A stretch of 16,267 nucleotides of DNA from JAIBJN01 sp963825255 (lineage in GTDB: Bacteria > Actinomycetota > Thermoleophilia > Gaiellales > Gaiellaceae), in assembly GCA_963825255.1 (NCBI GenBank), contig CAWGSF010000004.1, positions 1-16,267 on the forward strand, in the 5' to 3' direction. Positions 1 through 7,680 of this stretch are shown in pieces (the stretch's first letter is position 1; each line of letters begins with the position of its first letter). Made by a program: the position numbers and the translations under genes. The notes below the pieces were generated by a model that was not told the DNA's origin, did no database searches, and worked only from the letters and a program-made list of their open reading frames with translations.

Positions 1-1
1 C

Positions 2-1159
2 GCGAAGCCAGTCGGCCCGGGCGGCCTGCCGCTCCCCCGCACGGACAACAGCGTCACGTGGGCGATCACCGACGACAACCCCAGGATCAAGGACGGCCTC
101 CAGCCGGAGAAGGGCGCAACCCTCAAGATCTTCAACTACCCGGACTACATCTGGCCCCGGCTGCTGCGGCGTTTCGAGGATCGCTACGACTGCACTGTCG
201 CGCCGGTGGCGACGTACAACTCGTCCGACGAGGCCATCGCCAAGCTCCAGTCAGGGGTCGTCGAGTACGACGTGATCATGGGCCTGTCCGGCGCGAACAT
301 CGTCAACCTCATGGCGCTGCAGCTCCTCCAGCCGCTCAACCACACCTACCTGCCGAACCTCGCGAAGAACATCTGGCCGCAGCTGGCCGACCCGTTCTAC
401 GACCTCGGATCGCACTACACGGTCCCCTACGTCACCTGGTCGGACGGGATCGGCTGGCGGAACGACAAGATCTCGGTGGACATCCCGGGGCTGGACGTGC
501 CCTGGGACATCTTCTGGCACTCCGAGGAGTGGAAAGGAAAGGTCGGCCTCCTCGACGACAAGCGGGACGGACTCTCCATGCCGATGCAGCGAGACGCGCT
601 GGCCGAGGGTCGAGTCGCCGACCTGAACACCGAGGACCCGGAGATCGTCGCCAAGGCCGGCAAGGATCTCGAGCAGCTCACGGACATCTGCAACATCAAG
701 GTGACGATCACCGACTACCAGACGCTGCCCGAGGGGACCATGTACCTGCATCACTCGTGGTCAGGAGACTTGATCGCCGGCGTCGTCGTCCCGTACCTCC
801 CGCCCGGCACCCCTCCTGACGTCCTCTCGTACTGGTGGCCCGGAGCCAATGGCGTCGTGCAGAACGACTTCATCTGCATCGCCAGGGGCGCCGAGAGCCC
901 GGTCCTCGCGCACCTCTTCCTGGACTACATGCTCGACGAGACGGTCGCCTACGAGAACTTCATCAACTGGAACGGCTACCTGCCGCCACAGAACGCCATC
1001 GACGCCGAGGCGCTCCTCAGTGAAGGCCTGATCCCGGAGACGCTCACGCCAGCGGTCGTTCGCCCTGACGAGTTTCTCGCGAACCAGCAGCTGCTCCAGC
1101 TGACGGTCGAGGGCGAGCGGGCGTGGGACGAGGCCTGGTCGCAGTTCAGGGCGGGCTAG
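2..1159 (+). CDS. Pot-type ABC importer substrate-binding protein 1, 5' end missing
   Basis: This is the extracytoplasmic binding protein of a spermidine/putrescine-like (COG0687, PotD-type) ABC importer. The frame is open from the window's second base, so the start and signal peptide lie upstream. A GTG at 206 is internal. The visible protein begins with a Gly/Pro-rich linker (GPGGLPLPR), then the first beta strand TLKIFNYPDYIWP near residue 45, which is typical where the mature lobe of this family begins. The pattern SSDEAIAKLQSG, then YDVIMGLSG, and later WSGDLIAG and YWWPGANG, is the usual order of ligand-pocket segments, rich in Trp, Tyr and Asp. It ends with TAG 6 nt before the first permease and heads a five-gene operon. 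The family takes up polyamines and other cationic amines. The real ligand is unknown, and the operon's aminotransferase hints at an amine. The reading frame is intact in this window. Confidence 0.9.
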   Translation, partial: AKPVGPGGLPLPRTDNSVTWAITDDNPRIKDGLQPEKGATLKIFNYPDYIWPRLLRRFEDRYDCTVAPVATYNSSDEAIAKLQSGVVEYDVIMGLSGANIVNLMALQLLQPLNHTYLPNLAKNIWPQLADPFYDLGSHYTVPYVTWSDGIGWRNDKISVDIPGLDVPWDIFWHSEEWKGKVGLLDDKRDGLSMPMQRDALAEGRVADLNTEDPEIVAKAGKDLEQLTDICNIKVTITDYQTLPEGTMYLHHSWSGDLIAGVVVPYLPPGTPPDVLSYWWPGANGVVQNDFICIARGAESPVLAHLFLDYMLDETVAYENFINWNGYLPPQNAIDAEALLSEGLIPETLTPAVVRPDEFLANQQLLQLTVEGERAWDEAWSQFRAG

Positions 1160-1165
1160 CGGACG

Positions 1166-2083
1166 ATGGAGTCCCGGTGGACATGGCGATTCCTCGCGCT
1201 TCCCGGAGTCGCCTGGCTCTCACTCTTCTTCCTCGTCTCCTTCTACGCGGTCGTCTGCGTCGCCTTCGGCAACACCAACACGCTCAGCGAGCCGGTGCCG
1301 ATCTGGAACCCGCTCGACTGGAACGTCGGCTACGTCCTCGAGGTGCTCGACAACATCCGCGACGGCGGCCAGTACCTCACGCTCTTCGTGCGGACGTTCG
1401 TCTTCGTGGCAATCGCCATCGGCCTGGCCCTCCTCGTCGGTTATCCAGTCGCGTACTACGCCGCGCGACATGCGGGCAAGTGGCGCGGGCTGATCCTCCT
1501 CCTGCTCGTGCTCCCGTGGTGGATCAACTACCTGATGCGGATGCTCGCGTGGATCAACCTGCTCTCGCCGGAGGGCTGGGGCACGCAGGTACTCCACTGG
1601 ACATCGGTCGACCGGCTGTTCATCTCGCTCGGGCTCCTCGAGAACGAGGGCGGCTGGCTCGAGGGGCGGCCGCTGACCGTCATCATCGCGCTCGTCTACG
1701 GCTACATCCCGTTCCTCATCCTGCCGCTCTACGCCGCTCTCGACCGCATCGACCAGCGGCAGATCGAGGCTGCGCGTGACCTCGGCGGCAGCCCGTTCTC
1801 GGCGTTCAGGCGCGTGACGCTCCCGCTCTCGATGCCGGGGATCCTTGCCGGCGTCGTGCTCATCGCCCTGCCGATGTTCGGCGACTACTACACGCCCGAC
1901 CTCGTCTCCGCCTCGCCCGAGACATCCATGATCGGGAACCAGATCGACCAGTACACCCGACAGGGATCGCAGAAGACGGTCGGGGCCGTGCTCACGGTCG
2001 TCCTCGCCGCGCTCCTGCTCGTCCTGATGCTCTACTACCTGCGCGCCACCCGGCGCGCCGGAGAGGCGGCGAGACCAGAGTGA
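1166..2083 (+). CDS. Pot-type ABC importer permease 1 (PotB-like)
   Basis: Inner-membrane permease subunit of the first Pot-like importer, 305 aa, the usual PotB length. It has an N-terminal hydrophobic helix (LALPGVAWLSLFFLVSFYAV), several further membrane segments such as GLILLLLVLPWWINYLMRML, and a C-terminal helix (VVLAALLLVLMLYYLRA). The cytoplasmic EAA loop that docks on the ATPase is clear: IEAARDLGGSPFSAFRRVTL followed by PLSMPG, around residues 200-225. ATG 1166 lies 6 nt after the binding-protein stop with only a weak upstream purine stretch, which suggests translational coupling. It ends in a 4-nt overlap (GTGA) with the next permease. The pair forms the transmembrane heterodimer. 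The assignment to the PotB rather than PotC subunit rests on gene order and on the N-terminal LPGVAWL motif. Confidence 0.93.
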   Translation: MESRWTWRFLALPGVAWLSLFFLVSFYAVVCVAFGNTNTLSEPVPIWNPLDWNVGYVLEVLDNIRDGGQYLTLFVRTFVFVAIAIGLALLVGYPVAYYAARHAGKWRGLILLLLVLPWWINYLMRMLAWINLLSPEGWGTQVLHWTSVDRLFISLGLLENEGGWLEGRPLTVIIALVYGYIPFLILPLYAALDRIDQRQIEAARDLGGSPFSAFRRVTLPLSMPGILAGVVLIALPMFGDYYTPDLVSASPETSMIGNQIDQYTRQGSQKTVGAVLTVVLAALLLVLMLYYLRATRRAGEAARPE

Positions 2084-2947
2084 ACTGGCTCCGGAACCCC
2101 TGGGGGCAGCCGCGCTTTCTCCCGGTCATGACCGGGCTCTACATCCTCTGGTCGATCCTCCCCGTGGCGATCGCTGTGCTCTTCGCGTTCAACGACGGCC
2201 GATCGCGCACGACCTGGCAAGGCTTCTCGACCCGCTGGTTCAGCGGCGACGCCGGAAGCGTCAGGGAGGATCCGGCGCTCTTCTCGGCCCTCCAGCACAC
2301 CCTGCTTCTCGCCGTGATCTGCGTCGTCGTCGCGGTGCCGCTCGGCGTCGCGCTCGCGCTCGGCCTCCAGCGCTGGCGAGGGTTCGGCGGCGGTCCCGGT
2401 CAACACGCTCATGCTCCTTCCGCTCGTCACCCCCGAGCTCGTCATGGGTGTGGCGCTTCTGCTGCTCTTCCTCCAGATCTTCAACGGCTGGGGCCTCGGC
2501 ACGACCGCTCAGGCGATCGGACAGGTGACGTTCGCCGTCTCCTACGTCGTCGTGATCGTCCGGGGCCGCCTCGTGTCGATCGGACGAGACGTCGAGGAGG
2601 CCGCCGCCGACCTGGGCGCACCGCTTCCGTCGCGTCTGATGCGAGTCGTCCTGCCGCTGCTCGCCCCGGCGATCATCGCGAGCGCCGGTGTCGTCTTCGC
2701 GCTCTCGATCGACGACTTCGTCGTCACGCAGTACCTGGCGGCCGGCTCGGACACGAACACGGTCTCCATGCTCCTCTACGCCACGGCTCGGGGAGCGCCG
2801 ACGCCGGCGCTGAACGCGCTCGCCTCGATCACCCTCGTGATCACCCTCCTGACGGTCGCGCTGGCGTTCCTCGTCTATCGTCACTTTGCGGGCGCGGGTC
2901 AGGCGTCCGAGGCAGCCACGCTCGGGGAGGTCGCAATTGAGCGGTGA
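2080..2947 (+). CDS. Pot-type ABC importer permease 1 (PotC-like), interrupted by a +1 frameshift
   Basis: Second permease of importer 1. It starts at GTG 2080, overlapping the previous stop by 4 nt, with an N-terminal helix (MTGLYILWSILPVAIAVLFAF). The frame runs to about 2390 and then loses sense. The rest of the protein continues in the next frame as VNTLMLLPLVTPELVMG, then the EAA loop VEEAAADLGAPLPSRLMRVV plus LPLLAP, then SIDDFVVTQYL and a final helix. Removing one base between about 2384 and 2398, for example one C of the CCC at 2395-2397, gives 288 aa with no gap against the family pattern, so a single inserted base explains the break. Total length is 3n+1. The stop at 2945-2947 overlaps the ATPase start. 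The likely cause is a sequencing or assembly error. A genuine pseudogene is possible but less likely, because all other parts are well conserved. Confidence 0.88.
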
Positions 2948-4074
2948 ACTCGGGGAAGTCCGGCTCGAGGAGCTGACGAAGGCCTTCGGCGACGTCGTCG
3001 CCGTCGACGGAATCGACGTGCACATGCCGCCGGGCGAGTTCTTCACCATGGTCGGGCCGTCGGGCTGCGGCAAGACGACGACCCTGCGCATGATCGCCGG
3101 CTTCGAGCGGTCCGACGGACGGGCGCATCCTGCTCGACGGCACCGACGTCGCCCACACGCCGCCGCACAGGCGAAACGTCAACACCGTCTTCCAGAGCTA
3201 CGCGCTGTTCCCGCACCTGAACGTGGCCGACAACGTCGCCTTCGGCCTCAAGTACAGGAAGACCACGAAGGCCGAGCGCCGGCCGCGAGTCGGGGAGATG
3301 CTCGAGCTCGTGCAGCTGACCGGGCTCGAGAAGCGGATGCCTGGCGAGCTCTCCGGCGGCCAGCAGCAGCGCATCGCGCTCGCCCGCGCGCTCGTCCTGC
3401 GCCCGCGGGTTCTCCTGCTCGACGAGCCGCTCGGCGCCCTCGACGCGCGCCTGCGGAAGGACCTCCAGGTGGAGCTGAAGGCACTCCAGACGGAGATCGG
3501 CGTCACCTTCGTCTTCGTCACGCACGACCAGGAGGAGGCGCTGACGATGAGCGACCGGATCGCGGTCATGAACCTCGGCCACGTCGAGCAGGCTGGGCCG
3601 CCGCAGGCCGTCTACGAGGAGCCGCAGACCCTCTTCGTCGCGGACTTCCTCGGGGTCTCGAACCTCATCGGGGCCGAGGCCAGGGGAAGGGACGGGAACT
3701 GCTGCCGGCTCCAGATCGGCGAGCGCTCGCTGACGGCGGAGCAGGGCGCGATCGACTCGCGGGGAACCGTGAAGGCGATGATCCGGCCCGAGCGCGTGCG
3801 CGTCGAGCCGCAGGGCACGCCCGGCGACAACCGGCTGCCGGGCATGGTCGAGCACGCGGTCTTCCTCGGCAGCTTCCGCGAGCTCCGCGTCCGGCTCCCC
3901 GGCGGAGACGTGGTCAAGGCCGTCTTCCCCAACGACGGAACCCCGCTCACCTTCGACGAAGGCACGCCGCTGACGCTTCACTTCCCCCCGGAAGCGCTCC
4001 GCGTCCTGGCCCCGTCCACCGACGGCGCCGCACCCGACGACCGACCCGAGGAGGAGTCCCCGAATGGCGACTGA
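2937..4074 (+). CDS. Pot-type ABC importer ATPase 1 (PotA-like), interrupted by a +1 frameshift
   Basis: Cytoplasmic ATPase that powers importer 1. I chose TTG 2937 because GGGGAGG sits 6 nt upstream at 2924-2930, and the protein then opens directly with VRLEELTKAFGDVVAVDGID, as PotA proteins do. Walker A is GPSGCGKTTT (Lys46). The frame breaks near 3117-3123, just after GFERSDG. The next frame carries GRILLDGTDV, the Q-loop VFQSYALFPHL, signature LSGGQQQR, Walker B VLLLDEPLGALD, the H-loop VTHD, and a C-terminal TOBE-like beta domain from about residue 245 on. Deleting one base restores SDGGRILLDG and a 378-aa protein. It overlaps the permease by 11 nt at its start and the aminotransferase by 11 nt at its end. 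The break looks like an inserted base rather than decay, because every ATPase motif is intact. Confidence 0.9.
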
Positions 4075-5452
4075 GAGCACCATCGTCGAGATCGACCGCG
4101 AGCGCATCCAGGAGCTGACCGAGCGCGAGGAGAAGAAGCTCGACGAGCGCACGCCCGCCTCGCGGGCGATGTACGAGCGCGCCCGGAAGACGCTCTCCGC
4201 CGGCGTCGCATCGTCGTACCAGGTGCGCGACCCCTGGCCGATCTACCTCTCCCACGGCAGCGGCCCGCGCGTCTGGGACGTGGACGGGAACGAGCTGCTC
4301 GACTTCCACAACGGCTACGGCTCGATGGTGCAGGGACACGCCCACCCAGCGATCGCGAAGGCTGTCGCGGAGCGCTATCCGCTGGGCACGCACTTTGCGG
4401 CGCCGACCGAGGACGGGATCGTCGTCGCCGAGGAGCTCAAGCGCCGGTGGGGCCTGCCCAGGTGGCGCTACACGAACTCCGGCTCGGAGTCGACCATGGA
4501 CGCGATCCGGATCGCGCGCGCGTACACCGGCCGCGACACGATCATGAAGATCTTCGGCTCCTACCACGGCCACCACGACTACGTGATGGTCTCGATCGGC
4601 GTCCCCTACGACGCCATCGGCGACCGCGAGAACTACGCGTCGCTCCCCTACGGCGGCGGCATCCCTCAGTCGGTCGCCGACCTGACGATCGCGGTGCCGT
4701 TCAACGACGCCGGCGCGATGGAGCGGCGGATCGAGCGCCTCATCGAGGAGGGGCGCAAGCCCGCCTGCGTGATCATGGAGGCGGCGATGATGAACCTCGG
4801 GGTCGTGCTCCCCGAGCCGGGCTACCTCGAGGCCGTCCGCGAGCTGACGCGCAAGCACGGGATCGTCCTCATCTTCGACGAGGTGAAGACCGGCCTCTGC
4901 ATCGCCCCGGGCGGCGCGACCGAGCGTTTCGGCGTCATGCCGGACATGGTCACGCTGGCGAAGACGCTCGGCGGGGGGCTGCCCTCGGGGGCGATCGGCG
5001 GCACCGAGGAGGTCTTCGAGGTCGTCGAGGACGGGACGGTCTACCAGGTCGGCACCTACAACGGGAACCCGCTGACGATGGCGGCGGCGCGGGCGAGCCT
5101 CCTCGAGGTCATGACCCCCGACGCGCACGAGCACCTCGACGCGCTGAACGACCGCATCCTCGCCGGCTGCCAGGGCGTCATCGAGCGCTACGGCCTGCCC
5201 GGCTACGCCGTCGGGGTCGGCGCGAAGGGATGCGTGACCTTCTCGCCGACGAAGATCGTCGACTACGAGACCTACAAGGAGAACCAGGACGGCGAGCTCG
5301 CCGACCTCGCCTGGCTGTACAACATGAACCGCGGCGTGTTCATGACCCCGGGCCGGGAGGAGGAGTGGACGCTCTCCGTCGTCCATTCCTTCGAGGACTG
5401 CGACGCGTTCGTCGCGGCCTTCGAGGAGATGGCTGCCGACCTGACGGCATGA
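4064..5452 (+). CDS. Class III PLP aminotransferase, glutamate-1-semialdehyde aminomutase-like
   Basis: A 462-aa fold-type I PLP enzyme of the class III aminotransferase family, closest in pattern to the glutamate-1-semialdehyde aminomutase (HemL-like) branch. The start ATG 4064 is preceded by GAGGAGGAG at 4048-4056, a strong ribosome site 7 nt away. Visible features are LPRWRYTNSGSESTMDAIRIAR for the cofactor phosphate (SGSES), GSYHGHHD, IFDEVKTG with the PLP-nitrogen Asp272, and TLAKTLGGGLPSGAIGG with the Schiff-base Lys300. It sits last in the first importer operon and overlaps the ATPase gene by 11 nt, so it probably acts on a compound that importer brings in or on a product of it. A tetrapyrrole role is unlikely in this setting. 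HemL-like enzymes in catabolic operons are often transaminases of omega-amino acids or amines. The substrate cannot be read from the sequence. Confidence 0.88.
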   Translation: MATESTIVEIDRERIQELTEREEKKLDERTPASRAMYERARKTLSAGVASSYQVRDPWPIYLSHGSGPRVWDVDGNELLDFHNGYGSMVQGHAHPAIAKAVAERYPLGTHFAAPTEDGIVVAEELKRRWGLPRWRYTNSGSESTMDAIRIARAYTGRDTIMKIFGSYHGHHDYVMVSIGVPYDAIGDRENYASLPYGGGIPQSVADLTIAVPFNDAGAMERRIERLIEEGRKPACVIMEAAMMNLGVVLPEPGYLEAVRELTRKHGIVLIFDEVKTGLCIAPGGATERFGVMPDMVTLAKTLGGGLPSGAIGGTEEVFEVVEDGTVYQVGTYNGNPLTMAAARASLLEVMTPDAHEHLDALNDRILAGCQGVIERYGLPGYAVGVGAKGCVTFSPTKIVDYETYKENQDGELADLAWLYNMNRGVFMTPGREEEWTLSVVHSFEDCDAFVAAFEEMAADLTA

Positions 5453-5522
5453 TTCTCGGCCCGTGGCCGGAGTGCTCGCGGGGGCGTCCGCGACCAAGCC
5501 GGGCGCCGCGATCGGCCGCAGT

Positions 5523-5542
5523 CGCGTACCGGTCGGTACGCG
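5523..5542. promoter_or_regulatory. Perfect 20-bp palindrome, candidate operator
   Basis: CGCGTACCG and CGGTACGCG form a perfect 9-bp inverted repeat around a 2-nt GT spacer, in the 176-nt gap between the aminotransferase and the Rieske gene. It lies about 87 nt before the Rieske start. Its 9+2+9 form matches the palindrome at 11747-11766, though the sequence is different. It could be a repressor or activator site for the Rieske gene, or a hairpin at the end of the upstream operon. There is no T-run after it, so I favour a protein-binding site. Confidence 0.5.
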
Positions 5543-5616
5543 CAAGGTCGATCGTGGTGATCCGGCGCCGCGTCGCAGGCGACATCCGTGAGTGCTCGGG
5601 CTGCGGGCCGAGGATC

Positions 5617-5622
5617 TAGAAT
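5617..5622 (+). promoter_or_regulatory. -10 box of a probable leaderless promoter for the Rieske gene
   Basis: TAGAAT fits the TANNNT -10 pattern and is followed by exactly 6 nt (TCAGTC) before ATG 5629. Transcription would therefore start at or next to the A of the start codon. No Shine-Dalgarno sequence precedes the ATG, which supports a leaderless mRNA, common in Actinomycetota. I see no convincing -35 box 16-18 nt upstream. Confidence 0.55.
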
Positions 5623-5628
5623 TCAGTC

Positions 5629-6711
5629 ATGGCGACGGATCTGGGGGCCGTGCTCGCGGCCGGGGCGACGCTTCCGGCCGACTGGTACGCGGATCCGGCG
5701 ATCCAGCGGCTCGAGCAGAAGCGCATCTTCGCGCGCACGTGGCAGTACGCGGGCCGGGCCGACCGCGTGGCGAACCCAGGCGACTACTTCACGTGCTTCG
5801 CCGGCCAGATCCCGATCGTGGTCGTCCGCGACACCGAGGGCGTCCTCCGCGCGTTCGTGAACGTCTGCCGCCACCGCGGGCATCTGATCGCACAGGGGGA
5901 CGGGAACCGTAAGGCGCTCCAGTGCCCGTACCACGCCTGGACCTACGACCTCGACGGCACGCTGCGAAAGGCGCCGCGCTCGGAGCGAGAGCCCGACTTC
6001 GACAAGGAGGGCTTCTCGATGCTCCCCGTCGCCGTCGAGCAGTGGGGCCCGCTCGTCTTCGTGAACCCCGACCCCGAGGCCGGGCCCCTCGCCGACGCGC
6101 TCGGGCCGCTGCCCGGGCTCATCGCCGAGAGCGGGGTCGCTTTCGACCGCCTCCGCTTCCGCGTCCGTAACGACTGGGAGATCGAGTGCGACTGGAAGGT
6201 CGCGATCGAGAACTACCTCGAGTGCTACCACTGCGCGGTCGCGCACCCCGGCTTCTCGAAGGTGATCGACGTCGGCGCCGACGAGTACCTCCTGCGCGCC
6301 GAGGGGCTCGCGATGTGCCAGTTCGGCGAGGTGCGCGAGTCCGCGAACGGCAAGGTCGCCTACCTGGCGGACGCCGACGTGAAGCAGGCGCAGTACCACA
6401 TGCTCTTCCCCAACTTCACGCTCAACATCGACCCGGGCCCCGGGAACATGTCCGTCGACGTGACGCGGCCGGCGGGGCCGGGGCGCTGCGCCGGCTCGAC
6501 CGAGTACTTCTTCTACGACGAGGTCTCCGACGAGACCGCGGCGGAGATGATGGCCTTCGCCAACCAGGTCGGCGCCGAGGACGCGTCGCTCGTCGCCTCC
6601 GTCCAGCTCGGGCTCTCGTCGGGGATGATCCCGCACGGACGGCTCCTGCCCTCGAGCGAGCACCTCCTCCAGCACTTCCAGCGCCTCGTGCACGAGTCGC
6701 TGACGACCTAG
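5629..6711 (+). CDS. Rieske non-heme iron oxygenase alpha subunit, quaternary-amine (GbcA/CntA/Stc2) type
   Basis: A 360-aa oxygenase component. The N-terminal Rieske domain has the 2Fe-2S ligands Cys80-x-His82 (CRHRG) and Cys99-x2-His102 (CPYH). The catalytic domain has ENYLECYHCAVAHP with the bridging acid Glu198 and iron ligands His201 and His206. Asp318 (EDASLV) is the likely third ligand. A Glu before CYHC, instead of the Asp usual in ring dioxygenases, is known in carnitine oxygenase and related N-demethylating enzymes. I infer that the substrate is an N-methylated amine or betaine. Such enzymes need a ferredoxin/flavin reductase partner, and none is encoded nearby. The gene appears to be transcribed alone, from a leaderless-type promoter, and is followed by copy 1 of the structured repeat. 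An aromatic or other substrate cannot be ruled out. Confidence 0.87.
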   Translation: MATDLGAVLAAGATLPADWYADPAIQRLEQKRIFARTWQYAGRADRVANPGDYFTCFAGQIPIVVVRDTEGVLRAFVNVCRHRGHLIAQGDGNRKALQCPYHAWTYDLDGTLRKAPRSEREPDFDKEGFSMLPVAVEQWGPLVFVNPDPEAGPLADALGPLPGLIAESGVAFDRLRFRVRNDWEIECDWKVAIENYLECYHCAVAHPGFSKVIDVGADEYLLRAEGLAMCQFGEVRESANGKVAYLADADVKQAQYHMLFPNFTLNIDPGPGNMSVDVTRPAGPGRCAGSTEYFFYDEVSDETAAEMMAFANQVGAEDASLVASVQLGLSSGMIPHGRLLPSSEHLLQHFQRLVHESLTT

Positions 6712-6880
6712 AGCTCATTTCGGAATGGGGCCTCGTCGCCGGGGTGTCCTGGGCGAGTGTGCGAGGCAAGGACGCAGGGAGCGCTCGTATCGAAGAGATA
6801 CGGGCGCGACCGAGGACGCAGCATCGCGCCGTCCAGGGCGGTCCGGCGACTCAGTGCTTCATTTCGAAAGGAGTTCTCAA
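6711..6880 (+). repeat. Structured intergenic repeat, copy 1
   Basis: This fills the gap between the Rieske gene and the minus-strand membrane gene, touching both stop codons. Compared with copy 2 (15890-16046), two blocks are identical: 6760-6790 (31 nt) and 6798-6831 (34 nt). Nested stems seen here: an outer stem 6718-6727 with 6860-6869 (one G-T wobble); GTCGCCGG 6735-6742 with CCGGCGAC 6843-6850; CCTGGGCG 6748-6755 with CGTCCAGG 6830-6837 (one wobble); and a central hairpin 6781-6791 with 6797-6807 around a 5-nt loop. The 9-mer AGGACGCAG occurs on both sides of the central hairpin as a conserved internal loop. The G-T wobbles would be G-U pairs in a plus-strand transcript. I do not recognise it as a named family. 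Confidence 0.85.
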
Positions 6881-7620
6881 AGCCTGCGCATCTCCTCGGC
6901 GAGCTCGCGGGCGGACTCCTCGTCCCCCGCCTCCTCGAGCGCGTGGATGCGCGTGAGGAGGGCCCGCGCCCGCTCGCGCCGCGGGCCGTGCGCGAGCCGC
7001 TCGCGCCAGAGCTCGTCCATCTCGTCGCCCACGGAGGCCGACCCCGGCCGCGGGGGCGGCGCCTCTCCCTCTCCTCCTCCCTCGTCCCGTTCGAGCTCGG
7101 GCTCGACCCGGGCGAGGCGACCGGCCATGACCGCGAGGACGAGCCCGAGCGGGAGGCAGGCGGCGAGCTGCGTGAGGAGGGTGACGAGGCGCTCGGAGCC
7201 CGGGTACGTGAACCCGAGCCCGGCGGGGCTGCCGACCGCGCCCTCCCCGGCGATCCAGACCGCGAAGAGCAGGACGACGAACGCGAGGGCCGCTCCTCCG
7301 GCCGCGACGACCGCGAGCACCGGGCGCGCGGGATGGTGCAGCGAGGCGAGGCGGCCGGCGGGCTCCCGCAGCCCGAGGTACGCGAGCACGGCGCCGCCCG
7401 CGCAGAGCGCCAGCGGCACCGGGCGAAAGTCCCAGAGCGCGACGCCGGCCCGTTCCCATGCCGAGAGGCCCGCGAGGTCGAGGGCGAACCGGGCGCGGAG
7501 CGACCACGCCGCCTCGGCTGCCGCGGCGAGCATCACCGCTCCGCCGCCGGCGAGAAGGACGTCCCCGCGTGTCCACGCAGTCGCTGCCACGGCTGGGAAA
7601 AGGATGGCCCGCACGCGCAC
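6877..7620 (-). CDS. Unrecognised membrane protein with four predicted helices
   Basis: About 247 aa. I do not recognise a family. Four hydrophobic segments are visible, in order: VLLAGGGAVMLAAAAEAAW, VPLALCAGGAVLAYLGL, VLAVVAAGGAALAFVVLLFA and LLTQLAACLPLGLVLAVMAG. The tail is long, charged and probably cytoplasmic (ELERDEGGGEGEAPPPRPGS, later RIHALEEAGDEESARELAEE), with a likely helical end. The start is uncertain: GTG 7620 and GTG 7614 are both possible and a TTG lies at 7629. None has a good ribosome site. The gene is divergent from ATPase 2 and convergent with the Rieske gene, and its stop lies inside the outer arm of repeat copy 1. The plus strand is also open across here, but that frame gives low-complexity Arg/Pro/Glu sequence, while the minus frame gives orderly membrane helices. 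Confidence 0.65.
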   Translation of the reverse strand: MRVRAILFPAVAATAWTRGDVLLAGGGAVMLAAAAEAAWSLRARFALDLAGLSAWERAGVALWDFRPVPLALCAGGAVLAYLGLREPAGRLASLHHPARPVLAVVAAGGAALAFVVLLFAVWIAGEGAVGSPAGLGFTYPGSERLVTLLTQLAACLPLGLVLAVMAGRLARVEPELERDEGGGEGEAPPPRPGSASVGDEMDELWRERLAHGPRRERARALLTRIHALEEAGDEESARELAEEMRRL

Positions 7621-7647
7621 GTCGATCAAGGCGGAACACGTTTCGAG

Positions 7648-7670
7648 CAGGGAAAAGCCTGCGTTACACT
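7648..7670 (+). promoter_or_regulatory. Possible promoter and small inverted repeat before ATPase 2
   Basis: TACACT at 7665-7670 fits a -10 box and would start transcription a few bases before GTG 7681, giving a nearly leaderless mRNA. No Shine-Dalgarno precedes that GTG. Just upstream, GCAGG 7648-7652 and CCTGC 7659-7663 form a 5-bp inverted repeat with a 6-nt spacer, lying between the expected -35 and -10 positions. It may be a regulator site. The -35 region (TTTCGA 7641-7646) is poor, so this is tentative. Confidence 0.35.
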
Positions 7671-7680
7671 CGCCCTTCAC

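Noticed and set aside
206..1159. GTG 206 as the real start of binding protein 1
   Set aside because: The frame is open and family-like from base 2, including the first beta strand before residue 69, so GTG 206 is an internal Val codon.
3947..5545. Long 532-aa open frame on the minus strand opposite the aminotransferase
   Set aside because: It is the antisense shadow of a clear class III aminotransferase with all catalytic motifs; its own translation is low-complexity Arg/Asp/Val-rich sequence with no motif.
6711..6880. Copy 1 of the repeat as an ordinary Rho-independent terminator
   Set aside because: There is no T-run after any stem on either strand, and conserved loop sequences plus several nested stems go beyond a terminator hairpin. 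A termination role is still possible by another route.
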